NCBI GenBank assembly: GCA_977017575.1
Contig: CDRNVI010000148.1
Location: 283,041 to 347,040, forward strand
Length of the DNA: 64,000 nt
Direction: 5' to 3'
Source: Paramoeba atlantica
Lineage: Eukaryota; Discosea
The position numbers and the translations under genes are program-made. The notes below the pieces were generated by a model. That model searched no databases. It saw only the letters and a list, made by a program, of their open reading frames with translations, and was not told where the DNA came from. The stretch's first letter is position 1. Each line of letters begins with the position of its first letter. Shown piece by piece: positions 22,138 through 32,548 of the stretch.

Positions 22138-22568
22138 CCTCACTTGTTTTGCGAAATTTTTGGACTGCCCGCTGCTTCAAGTTTCAAACCAAAAGAACAA
22201 GAACGAAGGGAATGTCCCAGGATTTGCCTATTTTTTCCTCTTGGAAAGAAAAAACGAGTGGGATGATTTGAAGAAAGAAAAGACAAAAAACAAGACAAGA
22301 GAGGAGATAGAAAAGTTTTCAAAAAAGATAGAAAGTGTGGGATTTGAACCCACGAACCCTTGAAACCAGAGAAAAGTGCGTTTTTTTCTTGGAAAAGAAT
22401 CTTATGAGATTTTTGTTCGGGAGAAAATCTTGTTTTTTTTTTTTTTTTTTGAGATTTTTCGAAGAGGGTTCAAAAAAAGAGAGAGCAGAGAGAAAAGAGA
22501 AGGAAAGAGAGATTGATCAATCTGGTGAACGGATTGGAAAAGAGAGAGAGAGAAGAGAAGAGAAGAGA
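22138..22568. other. Intergenic spacer with tRNA-like fragment
   Basis: It separates the truncated Frizzled-like copy from the coiled-coil gene. It contains a tRNA 3'-half-like segment (22335-22372, minus) and a GA-rich run near 22470-22560. Frames here are low complexity. Confidence 0.45.
22335..22372 (-). tRNA. tRNA 3'-half-like fragment (probable pseudo-tRNA)
   Basis: On the minus strand GTGGGTTCAAATCCCAC forms a perfect T arm with the GTTCAAATC B-box consensus. It is preceded by a possible variable-arm sequence (GGGTTC) and followed by seven bases and a TCTTTTTT run resembling a Pol III terminator. No complementary 5' acceptor strand, D arm or A box is found in the next 100 bases. It is therefore a 3' half only, perhaps of a tRNA with a long variable arm, or an inactive copy. 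Confidence 0.4.
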
Positions 22569-25037
22569 ATGGCTCAAGGTTATATTTTTCTTTCTTTTGT
22601 TTTGTTTGTTGGGCCTCTTTTTTGATCGAAATTTCTTTTCCTTTTTTGATTCATTTTCTTTTTTTTTTTTTTGGCAAAACAGACGAAGAAGATTCTCTCC
22701 AAATCCTCTCTTCGGTCTCTCTTTCTTTTCTCTTTTTCTTTTCTTTTTCTTTTTGTTCTCTCTTCTCATTTCTTTTTGTTTTGTTTAGTATCAAGCAAAC
22801 GAAGATCAATCAACTGAAGAAGAAAGCATCGATGGAGAGAGTGAATTGAGGCTTCTTGAAGACATGAAAGAGAGAGAGGAAGATGAGAGAAGAATGGAAG
22901 AAGAAGAAGAGACAAGGAAGAAGGAAGAAGAAGAGAAAAGAAGAAAGGAGGAAGAAGAAATAAGGAGGAAAGAAGAAGAAGAAAAAGAAAGAAAAGAAAA
23001 GGAAGAGAGAATCGAAAGTGAGAGGAGAAGATTGGAGGAAGAGAGAAAAAGAGAGGAAGAAAGAAGAAGAGAGGAGGAAAGAAGAAGAGAAGAAGAGAGA
23101 AGAAGAGAAGAGGAAGAAAGAAGGAGGAGAGAGCAAGAAGAGGAAGAAAAAAGAAGAGAGGAAAGAAAGAGAAGGGAGGTAGAAGAGGAAGAAAGAAAAA
23201 GAAAAGAAGAGGAGGAAAGAAAAAGACAAGAAGAAGAAAGAAAAAAAAGAGAAGAACAAGAAAAAAGAAGAGAAGAAGAAAGAAAAAAAGAAGAAGAAAG
23301 AAGAAAACAAGCACTTTTAGAATTAGAAGAAGAAAGAAGAAGAGAAAGAGAAAGAGAAGACGAAAGAAAAAGAGGAGAAGAAAGAAAAAAAGAGGAAGAA
23401 AGAAGAAAACAAGCACTTTTAGAATTAGAAGAAGAGAAAAGAAAAGAAAAAGAAAGAGAAGAACACCTCCAACAAACCCTCCAATGGATCAAAGAGAAAG
23501 AGAGAGAGAAAGAAGAGAATAAAGAGAGAAGAACACAAGAAGAAGAAGAAGAAGAAGATGGGATAATGACAGAAGAAGAATCAGATTCAATAACCGATTT
23601 TAGAGACGAAAGAGAAGAGAGAAGGAGAGAAAAGTGGAAAGTTTCTTATCATTTGTTCTCTGATTCTTTTATTGAAGAAGATTTGGGTGATGAGAGAGAA
23701 GGAGAGAGAGAAAGAGAGAGGGAAATGGAGAGAGAGAGAGAGGAGAAAGAGAAGAGAAGGAGGATGAGAGGAGAGAAAGAAAATCAATTTGCTTCTTGGG
23801 ATCCTTTTGCGAAGGTTTTTTTGTTCATTTTTTTTCTCTTTTTTTTTCTCTTTTTCTCTTTTTTCCACTTTTTTTCCCTTTATTTTCTTCTTTATTTTCT
23901 TCTTTTTATTTTTTTCGAAAATATTTTCTCTTTCTCTCTTTTTAATCTCTCTTCTAAAACCAATTACCTCAGGAAACAAAAGAACAAATCGAAAAAGAAA
24001 CATATTTAGCGAAATTAGAGAAAATGAGCCAAAGTGCTCGCCAAAAATCGCCCCATTTTGTCGAGGTAAGTCATAAAATGAAAGAAAAAAGATAAGAGAG
24101 AAATTTTAGAGAATAAAACCAACAAATACTTATTTTAATTAACGAATAAGATGTTCATAAGAGGAGAGTGTTTTTGTACTCACAACAATATTATCCAAAT
24201 AATTAATAATAAGAAAAATAATCTTTTATCTTCTTTTGAATATTCTTAAGATTCGCTTCATATTGTCCCGTCTTTTTATTTTTAAAAAATCTGATGAATA
24301 ATAAAGAAGAATAAAAGATTAAGAAATCATATAATAATAGATGGGAGATGTAGTTCGAGCAGAAGATATTGTCTTACAATGTGAGAGTAACAATAACAGA
24401 TAATAATAAATAATAAATAATAATAAATAATAAATAATAATAAATAATAGATGGGAGATGTAGTTCGAGCAGAAGATATCGTATTACAATGGGATGAAAT
24501 GCCTCTTCTTCCTGATACTGAAATTGAGTCTGGAATGGAAGAGATGTCTCATGATGAATTTCTTACTTTTACGTTCTTTCTTTTTTTCTTTTTTCTTTTT
24601 TTTTCTTTTCTTTTTCTTTCTCTGATCTCTTTTTTTTCTTTTTTTTTTCTTTTTGTGTTTTTCTTTCCCTCTTAATTCGACATTTCTTCTGTTCCTTTTT
24701 CCTTTTTCCTTTTTCTTCAATTCAAAAATTGAATGGCTCTTTCGTTTGACAGAGATACTGAAGCAACACCATTATACCAAGAAGAACAAGAAGAATCAGA
24801 AGGAGAAGACGAAGGTGATTCGTTGATTCCTCAAACTCCTGAATCTTCTCAGCCTTCAAATAGAGTTTGTTTTTTTTCTTTTTCTTTTCGTTTTTTTTTG
24901 TTCGTTCTTTCATTTTTTTTGATCTTTTTTTTTCGTTGATTCTTTAGGGAAGGAGAAGGAGAAATTCCTCAAAAAAAAGAAATGAAAAAGAAGAAAAAAG
25001 TTGTTGTGATAATCTTTCTCAGTGTACGCTAATGTGA
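22569..25037 (+). CDS. Glu/Arg-rich coiled-coil protein with C-terminal CaaX box
   Basis: Seven exons in phase (22569-22578, 22683-22714, 22789-23814, 23973-24065, 24451-24572, 24753-24864, 24948-25037) give 494 residues. The first exon codes only MAQ plus one base. Exon 3 is a 342-codon block dominated by alternating Glu and Arg/Lys, predicted as one long charged helix or coiled coil. Its repeat RRKQALLELEEE occurs twice. The later exons are acidic and Ser-rich. The protein ends KSCCDNLSQCTLM, a canonical CaaX (CTLM) with upstream cysteines, as in Ras-like tails. Farnesylation and membrane anchoring are inferred; Met as last residue favours farnesyl. A partial copy of exon 5 lies just upstream (24341). 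No family is recognised. Confidence 0.68.
24341..24388 (+). repeat. Partial duplicate of exon 5 start
   Basis: About 40 bp beginning ATGGGAGATGTAGTTCGAGC repeat those at 24451, 110 bp downstream, including the preceding AATAATAG acceptor. The first copy soon diverges, so it can act only as a decoy acceptor. The second copy continues the frame and is chosen as exon 5. Confidence 0.75.
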
Positions 25038-25157
25038 GAACAAACAAAAATAAATAAGAAAAAAAAATAGATTTATTTTTTGGATTATTTTTTGGATTAT
25101 TTTTTGAGATGAAAAAAAGAAAGAAAATTGTTTCAAAAAAAAAAGGAGATATATTTT

Positions 25158-26108
25158 TTAAACAATACCATCCATCCACAACGCATTCAAATTTTGAAAA
25201 GAATCAAAATCAATTTCCCTTTCCATCTCAGCTGCAAGTTCAGAAACATTCAAAAGAAGATGAGAATCTTGAGCACGATCAATAAGATTTCTTGCAAATT
25301 TCTCTTTTCCTTCCAAAACATATCTTTTTTCTCTCAAATCTTCCAAACGAGTTTGACTTTGTTCCAAGGCAATTTGAAGTCTTTCTCCCTCTTCTTCTTG
25401 TTCACGAATCGCAACACCCAAAAAATCGAGATGGGAGGTTACACTCTTCAATTTATCGAGAAGAAGAGCCCTTTTCTCTCTCGCAGCGACATTGATGGGG
25501 ATGATTTTGTGAGAATCATGGCTGACAATCTTACATTCCAAACAAACTAATTCAGAACATTCTGTACAGAAATATTTCAATTCTTGTTGGATATGAAATG
25601 AACAAGGAGGGTGGATTTCTGCCTCGGAGGGATCCACAAGTAAATGATTGAGAAAGATTCTCCCTCTGTGGTGGTTGACCAAGCAATTCGAACACATGAA
25701 AAGTTTGCAATTGTAACAATATCGATGTCCTTCATTTTCACAATCGAAACAAGTTTTGTCGATTGGTCCAAAAAAGTCATTTGGTGGTACATTCTTCTTC
25801 TCATCTCCTTTCTTTTCTGCCGCTGTCGGGTCGTATTTCGGGAGATGTTCTTTTGTTTGGACAATTGTATTATGGCGGCAGAGAGGGCAACAGATCTTCC
25901 ATGTCTTTTTGAAGCTCGAGTGAGTCACTTGAAGACAATCGAAACAAAACGCATGACCACACATTAATAGACGAGGATCTCGAAAATCATCGAAACAAAT
26001 GGCACATTTTTCTTCAGGAAAGTGCATAGGAATGCTCACAAAATCTCCCCCAGTTGTCGTTTCGTCTTGGCTAAAGGGCTCGACCGCCATTGGATTGGTA
26101 TCACTCAA
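25158..26108 (-). CDS. RING/B-box/coiled-coil (TRIM-like) E3 ubiquitin ligase
   Basis: Intronless frame of 316 residues, unusual for this window. An N-terminal C3HC4-type RING spans about residues 34-80 (CAICFDDF, then CGHAFCFDC, then CPLC). Two B-box-like zinc knots follow, one from CFDCENEGHRYCYNC to the His pair NHHRGR, and one from CSFHIQQELKYFCTEC to HDSHK. A heptad-rich helix (residues ~215-285) makes the coiled coil. The RING-B-box-coiled-coil order is the TRIM architecture; no C-terminal substrate domain is present. Expected role: E2-dependent ubiquitin transfer in the cytoplasm. It shares a ~110-bp 3' spacer with the convergent CaaX gene. Confidence 0.88.
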   Translation of the reverse strand: MSDTNPMAVEPFSQDETTTGGDFVSIPMHFPEEKCAICFDDFRDPRLLMCGHAFCFDCLQVTHSSFKKTWKICCPLCRHNTIVQTKEHLPKYDPTAAEKKGDEKKNVPPNDFFGPIDKTCFDCENEGHRYCYNCKLFMCSNCLVNHHRGRIFLNHLLVDPSEAEIHPPCSFHIQQELKYFCTECSELVCLECKIVSHDSHKIIPINVAAREKRALLLDKLKSVTSHLDFLGVAIREQEEEGERLQIALEQSQTRLEDLREKRYVLEGKEKFARNLIDRAQDSHLLLNVSELAAEMEREIDFDSFQNLNALWMDGIV

Positions 26109-26475
26109 GATGATGTTGAGAAAAAGAAGAAAAAACTGAAAACCCCATCGCCATCACGACAGCAGTTACTACAATCCACCAAAAATGGTTCTGTTTTTAA
26201 ATTATTATTTCAATTTTTTTAAAGTGATTTTCTCGCTATTATAAAAAAATTAGGAAAAATCAAAAAAGGACGTGGAATTCAACGTGTTTGTTCTTTTGTG
26301 GTTGACACGTTTTGGTCTCCTCCCACTTTCGAAAAAAAATGAATGGGAGAATGAACAAAAAGAGAAATGGAATTGAACGTGTTGCTCCAAATGTCTTGCC
26401 ATTTTCAGAAGAGGTTCTTCTCTTTTTTGAATCTGACTTTTTCTGACTTAATTTGGCAAGTGAGTTCGAAGAAGT
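26109..26475. other. Spacer upstream of TRIM-like gene
   Basis: This contains the TRIM-like promoter on the minus strand and the region before the inverted small-protein copy on the plus strand. I see no gene or repeat. Confidence 0.4.
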
Positions 26476-27007
26476 TTGAAGTCAAGATTCTTTTTGAAAA
26501 GATCAGGAAGAACCAAAACTGAGAAAGGGGGGAAAAAGGGAAATGTAGTTTTACAAAGAAAGAAGGACCGAGATATTTTCACCCAGAAAAGAGAGCCAAT
26601 TCTTGAAAAATTTCTTCATTTCACTGGAATTGCTTCTGAAGGTTTTCTTTTCTTTCCCCTCTTTCTTTTCTTGGTTCGGTTTGTCGTTGTACGAGTTGTT
26701 GGAAACTCTTCGTTCAATGAATTTTTAATATCTTCATTTAATTCTCCTTTTTCTTTTTTGAAGGTTGGAATTACAGTCAATTATCAAAGGATCAGGAATC
26801 GATGTGTTCAAAGCATCTTGCTCATCTGAGTATTCCAGTTATCTTTGGAATTGGTTTTCCTCTCCTTCTTTGAAAATTTGGAATTGGGTTTTCTCTTTCA
26901 TTTCTCTTGTTTTTATTTCTTTTCTTTTCTTTTTTCTTTGAAAAGGGTTTAAAGTTTTATTTTTAAACAGCTGGAAGTGAATATCAAACCAGCCAAAAGA
27001 TCCTGAC
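26476..27007 (+). pseudogene. Inverted, decayed copy of the small soluble protein gene
   Basis: Plus-strand homologue of the genes at 18681 and 27195. The exon 1 remnant ends FTGIASEG before a GT donor (26640). Exon 2 (from ~26765) begins WNYSQLSKDQES but has lost the MYPPFGSW segment, breaking the frame. Exon 3 (~26972-27007) keeps EVNIKPAKRS. The exon 1 product is only loosely alignable to its relatives and its start is uncertain. It faces away from the 27195-27764 copy, so together they form an inverted pair. The conserved 3' flank extends to about 27150. Confidence 0.6.
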
Positions 27008-27194
27008 ATTGAAAACGAAACTGATTATTGAAAAATTAGTTGAACGAATTTTGATGTGTCCAATCCACCAAAAACTTTTATTGGAGAAGAAACTGTTCCC
27101 AGGTTTTCTGAACGTTCCCACTTTTTTTGTTTCTGGGTTGTGTGGGGTTGTCAACTTATCTTTTGATCATTACTTTTACTTTGAATGTGTTTTT

Positions 27195-27764
27195 TCAAGA
27201 TCTTTTGGCTGGTTTGATATTCACTTCGCTCCTCTATGGAAAATAAAATTTATTTTAAGAAATAATAAAAAAAAAGAGAGACAAAAAACAAACTAATTCC
27301 AAAGAAAGATTCCAATAATCAAGATCTGTTGGGGAATCATGAGGATGAGTCAAACTCTTTGACCAGGATCCAAAAGGAGGATACATCGATTCCTCGTCAT
27401 TTGGAAGTTGACTGTAATTCCAACCTTCAAAAAGAAGAAGTTTTATTCTTTGATCTTGTCTTAAGAGAATAATTCTTTGAATTAAATCTAACACCAAATC
27501 AATTTCCAGAACAGAAGAAAAACCTGTAGAAGTAATTCCAGTATTTCTTCCACTAATTTTCCAATAACTCTTCCCACCCCATGTTCGCTCTGTATCAAAA
27601 TATATGGCTCCTTCCTTTCTTTTCTTCTCCCCATCACAATCCTGATCTTGTTTTCTTGTAAAACAATATTTTCCATTTCTAAGTTGTTGTTCAACAACAA
27701 ATTCTCCATCAACAACGCACACCTTTGCAGACCCTTTTATAATAATCGATTCAGACTCACTCAT
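27195..27764 (-). CDS. Small soluble protein, unknown family, copy 2
   Basis: Same three-exon plan as 18681-19229: exon 1 from 27764 (MSESESIIIKGSAK) to the donor after STG near 27523, exon 2 (WNYSQLPNDEESMYPPFGSW), and a short exon 3 ending SEVNIKPAKRS at 27195. It keeps GKYCFTR and YWKIS. A longer insert (KQDQDCDGEKKRKEG) precedes AIYFDTERTWGGKSYW. It is divergent from Frizzled-like copy 4 (start 28040), the same arrangement as copy 1 of this protein with Frizzled-like copy 2. A paired two-gene unit was thus duplicated. Function unknown; cytosolic by lack of signal. Confidence 0.62.
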
Positions 27765-27924
27765 TATGTTTTTGTTCTTTCCACAACGACAAAAGTTCTG
27801 GAGTCAACAGAAACTCTTTCTCTTTTTGTTTTTTTCACCCAAAAAGAAAGAGTCAACAAAAAAAACAAAATCTTTTTCTTCTTATTTTAGAAATAAAAGG
27901 TTTTATCGCAGATAACTTTTGGGT

Positions 27925-27969
27925 GCGAATATTTTCAATCATTTTTATTGTGGGAGTGCGAACTATTCT
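27925..27969 (+). promoter_or_regulatory. Conserved 45-bp element upstream of Frizzled-like gene 4
   Basis: Copy of the element at 16450-16494, sharing ATTTTTATTGTGGGAGTGCG and the following AACTATTCT. It ends 70 nt before the start codon at 28040. Confidence 0.5.
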
Positions 27970-28039
27970 CAGAATTTTTGTCTTTTTTTCTATTTTTGTT
28001 TCGCTCTCAGTTTTGTGTTGTCTGGGGGGAAGTTTGTGA

Positions 28040-29961
28040 ATGCGTTTGGCGTTCCTCTGTTGTTTGTTCTTTGTTATTCTTCTCCTTCCTTGTTCTTTTT
28101 GTGATGACGTAAAAGGATGTTTTCGTTATTCTCTTGAAAATGAATGCTCGATTGTGTTGACCGGGAATGTATCGATTGAAGAGAATGAACAAGAGGATTT
28201 CTTCAACCAGAATGTTTCCTTGGTTGTTTCAAACGTTCGAATGGTCCAAGAAAGTTGTCGAAGACCTTTTTTGTTTTATTATTGCCAATTAATGTTTGGA
28301 GGATTTTCATGTGAATCTTCTTCTCTTCAAGAACAACATTGTTTGGAACAAGAATCTTGTTTTCAAGTTTCTTCTCTTTGTTCTGATGATTTTCAACTCA
28401 ATTGTTCCCTCTCTTCCTCTCTCTCTCCTTCTCCTTCTCCTTCTCCTTCTCCAACAAATGGATGTGAAAGTGAAGTTGAAAGACAAATTGATGAAGTGAA
28501 AGAAACACCAATTAAGGTTGAAACATGTTTGAATGGATCAAAAGAGAGAATTGAATGTTGTCCAGATCCGTTTACTTTTGATGATAATGATGAATGTGTT
28601 GTTGAATGTTATCAATATCTTTTTGGACAATCTTTGGAATATTGGGTTCGAATTATCAGTTTTGTGTTCACATGGTTCTCTTTATTCACTTTCGGAGTTT
28701 CATTGATTCCTCTTTCTCTGATGACTGATTTAAGGTAAATTTTTACTCTTTTTTCTCGATCTTTTGGCTCATTGTTTCATTTTTGATTGTTGAGAAAACT
28801 TTGATTCTTGATGACTTTTCTCATTTTTCTTTCGAAAGGTATCCAAACAATGTCATTTTCCTATCTGAAGGAAGTCTCATTCTTGCGTGTTTATGTCTCG
28901 ATTGGTCAACTTTTGTTGGTTTGGTTTTTTTCATTTCAAAAAACAAACTCTTTCTGATTGATTAATATTGGGAAAAAGGTGGACCAGAATCTTTTGTTTG
29001 TGATGGGAAGAAGAATTATTGGAAATCAGTTGATTCTTTTCAATCCTCAACACGATCTGCCATTCAGTTTTCGCTTTATGTCTTATTTCTTCAATTGGGA
29101 TTTACTCATTGGCTTCTTCTTACCTTCAACTTATTTTGTCATTCAATGAGGTTCAAATGAAAATTGCCTTCTTTTTTATTCTTTTTTATTCTTACTCTTT
29201 ATTCATTCAGGCCATTTTCAGCATTCTTTGATAGATTTATTGAACAACCTGTAAACCCAAGAATTATTTATTTGATGGAAGGATTTTGTATTTGTTTACC
29301 AACTTCAACATTTTTAGGAACTTTAATTTATTGGTTGAACAACGAAAGCGATTCATTTTCTTTCAATTCAAAACTTTTACCATTGCCTGTTTATTCTCTT
29401 CCTTTTCAAGGGAGTGACCTTGTTTTGATTGGTCTTCTTGAAGTGCCAGGTATAGTGTACGCGTTCATCAGTTCAATTCTCTGTTTTGTTGCAACTGGTC
29501 TCTATCTTAAACGAGGAAGGGCAATTTTGTACTTTCAATGGTTTTTTTTTATTCCACACCATTTTTTCAGTGGAACTTCAGCGCTCTAACAAACACTGAA
29601 TAGGAGAACAATCCTCTTTTTATCCTTTGGAATGACAGTGTTCTTCTTTATGGTTTTTTACGTTGAGATAATGCGAAAACTATCGAATCAAAACATTGTT
29701 CATTTCATGGATTGTGTTGGTTCTCACCCTCAAGACAGTCCACCACCATGTGAGAGGCAGTATAACAATGGATATTCCTTTGTTGTTGAGTTTCTGGTAT
29801 TGGTTTCGGTTCCTGGATCTGGGTGTGTGATCCTTTTTTGGACCAATCCATATGTTTTTCTTTGGTGGAAAGAGTTAATCTTTTCACGAAGAATCTTGAC
29901 TTCATCAAACGAAGATTATCAGGAAATAGGCATCAATCGAGACTCTTCTTCGAATCTATGA
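28040..29961 (+). CDS. Frizzled/Smoothened-like 7TM receptor, tandem copy 4
   Basis: Exons 28040-28734, 28839-28918, 28979-29150, 29211-29540 and 29604-29961 give 544 residues with family phases. Signal peptide MRLAFLCCLFFVILLLPC. The ectodomain is nearly identical to copies 1, 2 and 5; the hinge reads SSSLSPSPSPSPSP. Individual helices include GVSLIPLSL (TM1) and SFGMTVFFFMVFYVEIM (TM6). The C-tail NEDYQEIGINRDSSSNL matches copy 5. Likely a plasma-membrane receptor. Confidence 0.72.
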
Positions 29962-30285
29962 CCTCACTTTCGAAGTTATTGGAGTGAATCAATACTCTTC
30001 TTGACCTTGATTATGGATGGAAACCCACCTTTAAAAGACAAAAATATTTATTTAATTATTTACTTATGAAAGGGAAGGGAATCATCGTTTCGGAGATTTC
30101 TTTTGTTTTGGCTGAGCAGCAAAACTGATCGAACAATCCCTTCGAGAAAATAAAAAATTGAGGGAAACTTTTCTTATTCTTATTTGGATAAAATCGGTTT
30201 TGTTTCCACTAAGTCTTCTTCGAAGCTTTTTCGTATCAACTTCAGCCGCAAAAGTTGCGTTGTTTGGTGGTTTGGGGGTTTGTGG
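29962..30285. other. Spacer and upstream region of Frizzled-like copy 5
   Basis: This 324-bp spacer lacks the 45-bp element present before copies 1, 2 and 4. It keeps only a TTCTTATTTGGA-like piece near 30178. Copy 5 may therefore use a different promoter. No gene seen. Confidence 0.45.
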
Positions 30286-32195
30286 ATGGGTTTGGTGTTC
30301 CTCTCTTGTTGGTTCTTTGTTGCTCTTGTTCTTCTTCCTTGTTCTTTTTGTGATGACGTAAAAGGATGTTTTCGTTATTCTCTTGAAAATGAATGTTCGA
30401 TTGTGTTGACTGGGAATGTATCGATTGAAGAGAATGAACAAGAGGATTTCTTCAACCAGAATGTTTCTTTGGTTATTTCAAACGTTCGAATGGTCCAAGA
30501 AAGTTGTAGAAGACCTTTTTTGTTTTATTATTGTCAATTAATGTTCGGAGGATTTTCGTGTGAATCTTCTTCTCTTCAAGAACAACATTGTTTGGAACAA
30601 GAATCTTGTTTTCAAGTTTCTTCTCTTTGTTCTGATGATTTTCAACTCAATTGTTCTCTCTCTCCCTCTCCCTCTCCAACAACAACAAATGGATGTGAAA
30701 GCGAAGTTGAAAGACAAATTGATGAAGTGAAAGAAACACCAATTGGGGTTGAAACATGTTTGAATGGATCAAAAGAGAGAATTGAATGTTGTCCAGATCC
30801 GTTTACTTTTGATGATAATGATGAATGTGTTGTTGAATGTTATCAATATCTTTTTGGACAATCTTTGGAATATTGGGTTCGAATTATCAGTTTTGTGTTC
30901 ACATGGTTCTCTTTATTCGCTTTAGTATTTGCATCAATTCCTCTTTCTCTGATGACTGATCTAAGGTATTGTTGTTTCATTTTGTTGACTTTGAGAATCT
31001 TTTGTTTTTTGATGACTTTTCTCATTTTTCATATGAAAAGGTATCCAAACAATGTCATTTTTATTTGTAATGGGGGTTTTGTTCTCTCACTTTTGTGTCT
31101 CCATTGGTCAACTTTTGTTGGTTTGGTTTTTTTTTTACTTTTCAAAAAAACTCTTTCTTTTGATTGATATTGGGGAAAAGGTGGACCAGAATCTTTTGTT
31201 TGTGATGGAAAGAAAAATTATTGGAAATCAGTTGATTCCTTTCAACACTCAACACGATCTGCCATTCAGTTTTCACTTTATGTCTTCTTTGTTCAATTAG
31301 CATTTACTCATTGGCTTCTTCTCACCTTCAACTTGTTTTGTCATTCAATGAGGTTCAATTTCTTTTCCTTTTTCTTCCTTTTTCTTCTTACCATTCTTTT
31401 TATTTTCTTTCTTTTTCTGTTCTCATCCCTTTTCCTCTCTTACCATTCTTTGTATTAGACCATTTTCAACATTCTTTGTAAGATTTATTGAACGACCTGT
31501 AAACCCAAGAATTATTTATTTGATGGAAGGAATTTGTTTTTGTTTACCAACTTCAACATTTTTAGGAACTTTAATTTATTGGTTGAACGAAAACGATTCA
31601 TTTTCTTTCAATTCAAAACTTTTACCATTGCCTGTTTATGGTTTTCCTTTTCAAGGAAATGATCTTGTTTTGATCGGTCTTTTTGAAGTTACTGCTCTAT
31701 CCGTGATGTTATTCAGTTCAATCCTCTGTTTTGTTGCAATTTTTCTCTATCTTAAACGAGGAAGGGCAATTTTGTACTTTCAATGGTTTGGTTTTTATTC
31801 AACAATAATTTTTGTTGCTCTAACAAACACTGAATAGGAGATCAATCCTCTTTTTAATCTTTGGAGTGATTGCCTTATTCATTGCCATTCTTTATGCTGT
31901 GATAACTCTGAAACTCTCAAATAAGAACATTGTTCATTTCATGGATTGTGTTGGTTCTCACCCTCAAGACAGCCCACCACCATGTGAGAGGCAGTATAAC
32001 AATGGCTATTCCTTTGTCGTTTTATTTTTGGTGATGTTCTTACTTCCTGGGAGTGCGTGTGTGGTCCTTTTTTGGACCAATCCAAACGTTTTTCTTTGGT
32101 GGAAAGAGCTGATTTTTTCAAGAAGAGTTTTGACTTCATCAAAGAAGGATTATCAGGAAATAGGCATCAATCGAGACTCTTCTTCGAATCTATGA
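30286..32195 (+). CDS. Frizzled/Smoothened-like 7TM receptor, tandem copy 5
   Basis: Exons 30286-30965, 31041-31120, 31181-31352, 31459-31785 and 31838-32195 give 538 residues. The start MGLVFLSCWFFVALVLLPC matches copy 2; an in-frame ATG at 30184 would add 34 residues before the signal peptide and is not preferred. The Ser/Pro hinge is the shortest of the family. Exon 4 lacks one codon (NENDS for NNENDS). TM6 is distinctive (IFGVIALFIAILYAVITLKL) and replaces the VMRKLS end of the other copies. The last ~170 bp and flank are copied at 36793-37203. Confidence 0.72.
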
Positions 32196-32434
32196 CCTCA
32201 CTTGCTTTGTGAAATTCTACAATTCGTTTTCTCTTTTTTTCCTCATCTTCGATTCTCCTTCTTTGTAATTTATTATGATCGATTATTTGTTAATTATTTA
32301 TTGGTGCTATGGACAATAATATTATTGTTGTCTTATTTTCTCAACAAAAGGGACAATCGACGGTTTGTTGTGAACAATTTGGGTATTTTCGAATTTAATC
32401 AGATGGTGAAGGTGAAGGTGGTGGGCTTGGAGAT
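32024..32434 (+). repeat. 411-bp direct repeat, left copy
   Basis: It covers the end of exon 5 of Frizzled-like copy 5, its 3' flank, and a GGTGAAGGTGGTGGGC stretch that is the reverse complement of the 3' coding end of the secreted-protein family. It matches 36793-37203 over the same length with about seven mismatches by eye. The pair flanks a 4,358-bp block. Confidence 0.9.
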
Positions 32435-32548
32435 TTCAAAAAAGGTTCCGGCAACCACCCCTCACAAACAACAACCAACAACCTTCCCAACCAACCAAAG
32501 TTAAAGTAAAAATAAAGCCTTTATTACAATTTCTATCACTGTCCAAAA
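32435..32548. other. Spacer at left end of the inserted block
   Basis: After the left 411-bp repeat, about 114 bp lead into the 3' end of the class C receptor gene. An AACAACC-rich tract (32460-32500) resembles the intronic repeat at 33992. No gene. Confidence 0.4.

Noticed and set aside
22766-23492. Long Ser/Phe/Leu-rich minus-strand frames opposite the coiled-coil exon
   Set aside because: They are the antisense of a GAA/AGA-rich exon; their composition is forced by the repeat, and the plus-strand model is in phase over seven exons.
26995-27296. Plus-strand 95-codon frame from 27009 as a gene
   Set aside because: It is the conserved 3' flank of the inverted small-protein copy, not present as an open frame in a consistent phase in the other copies.
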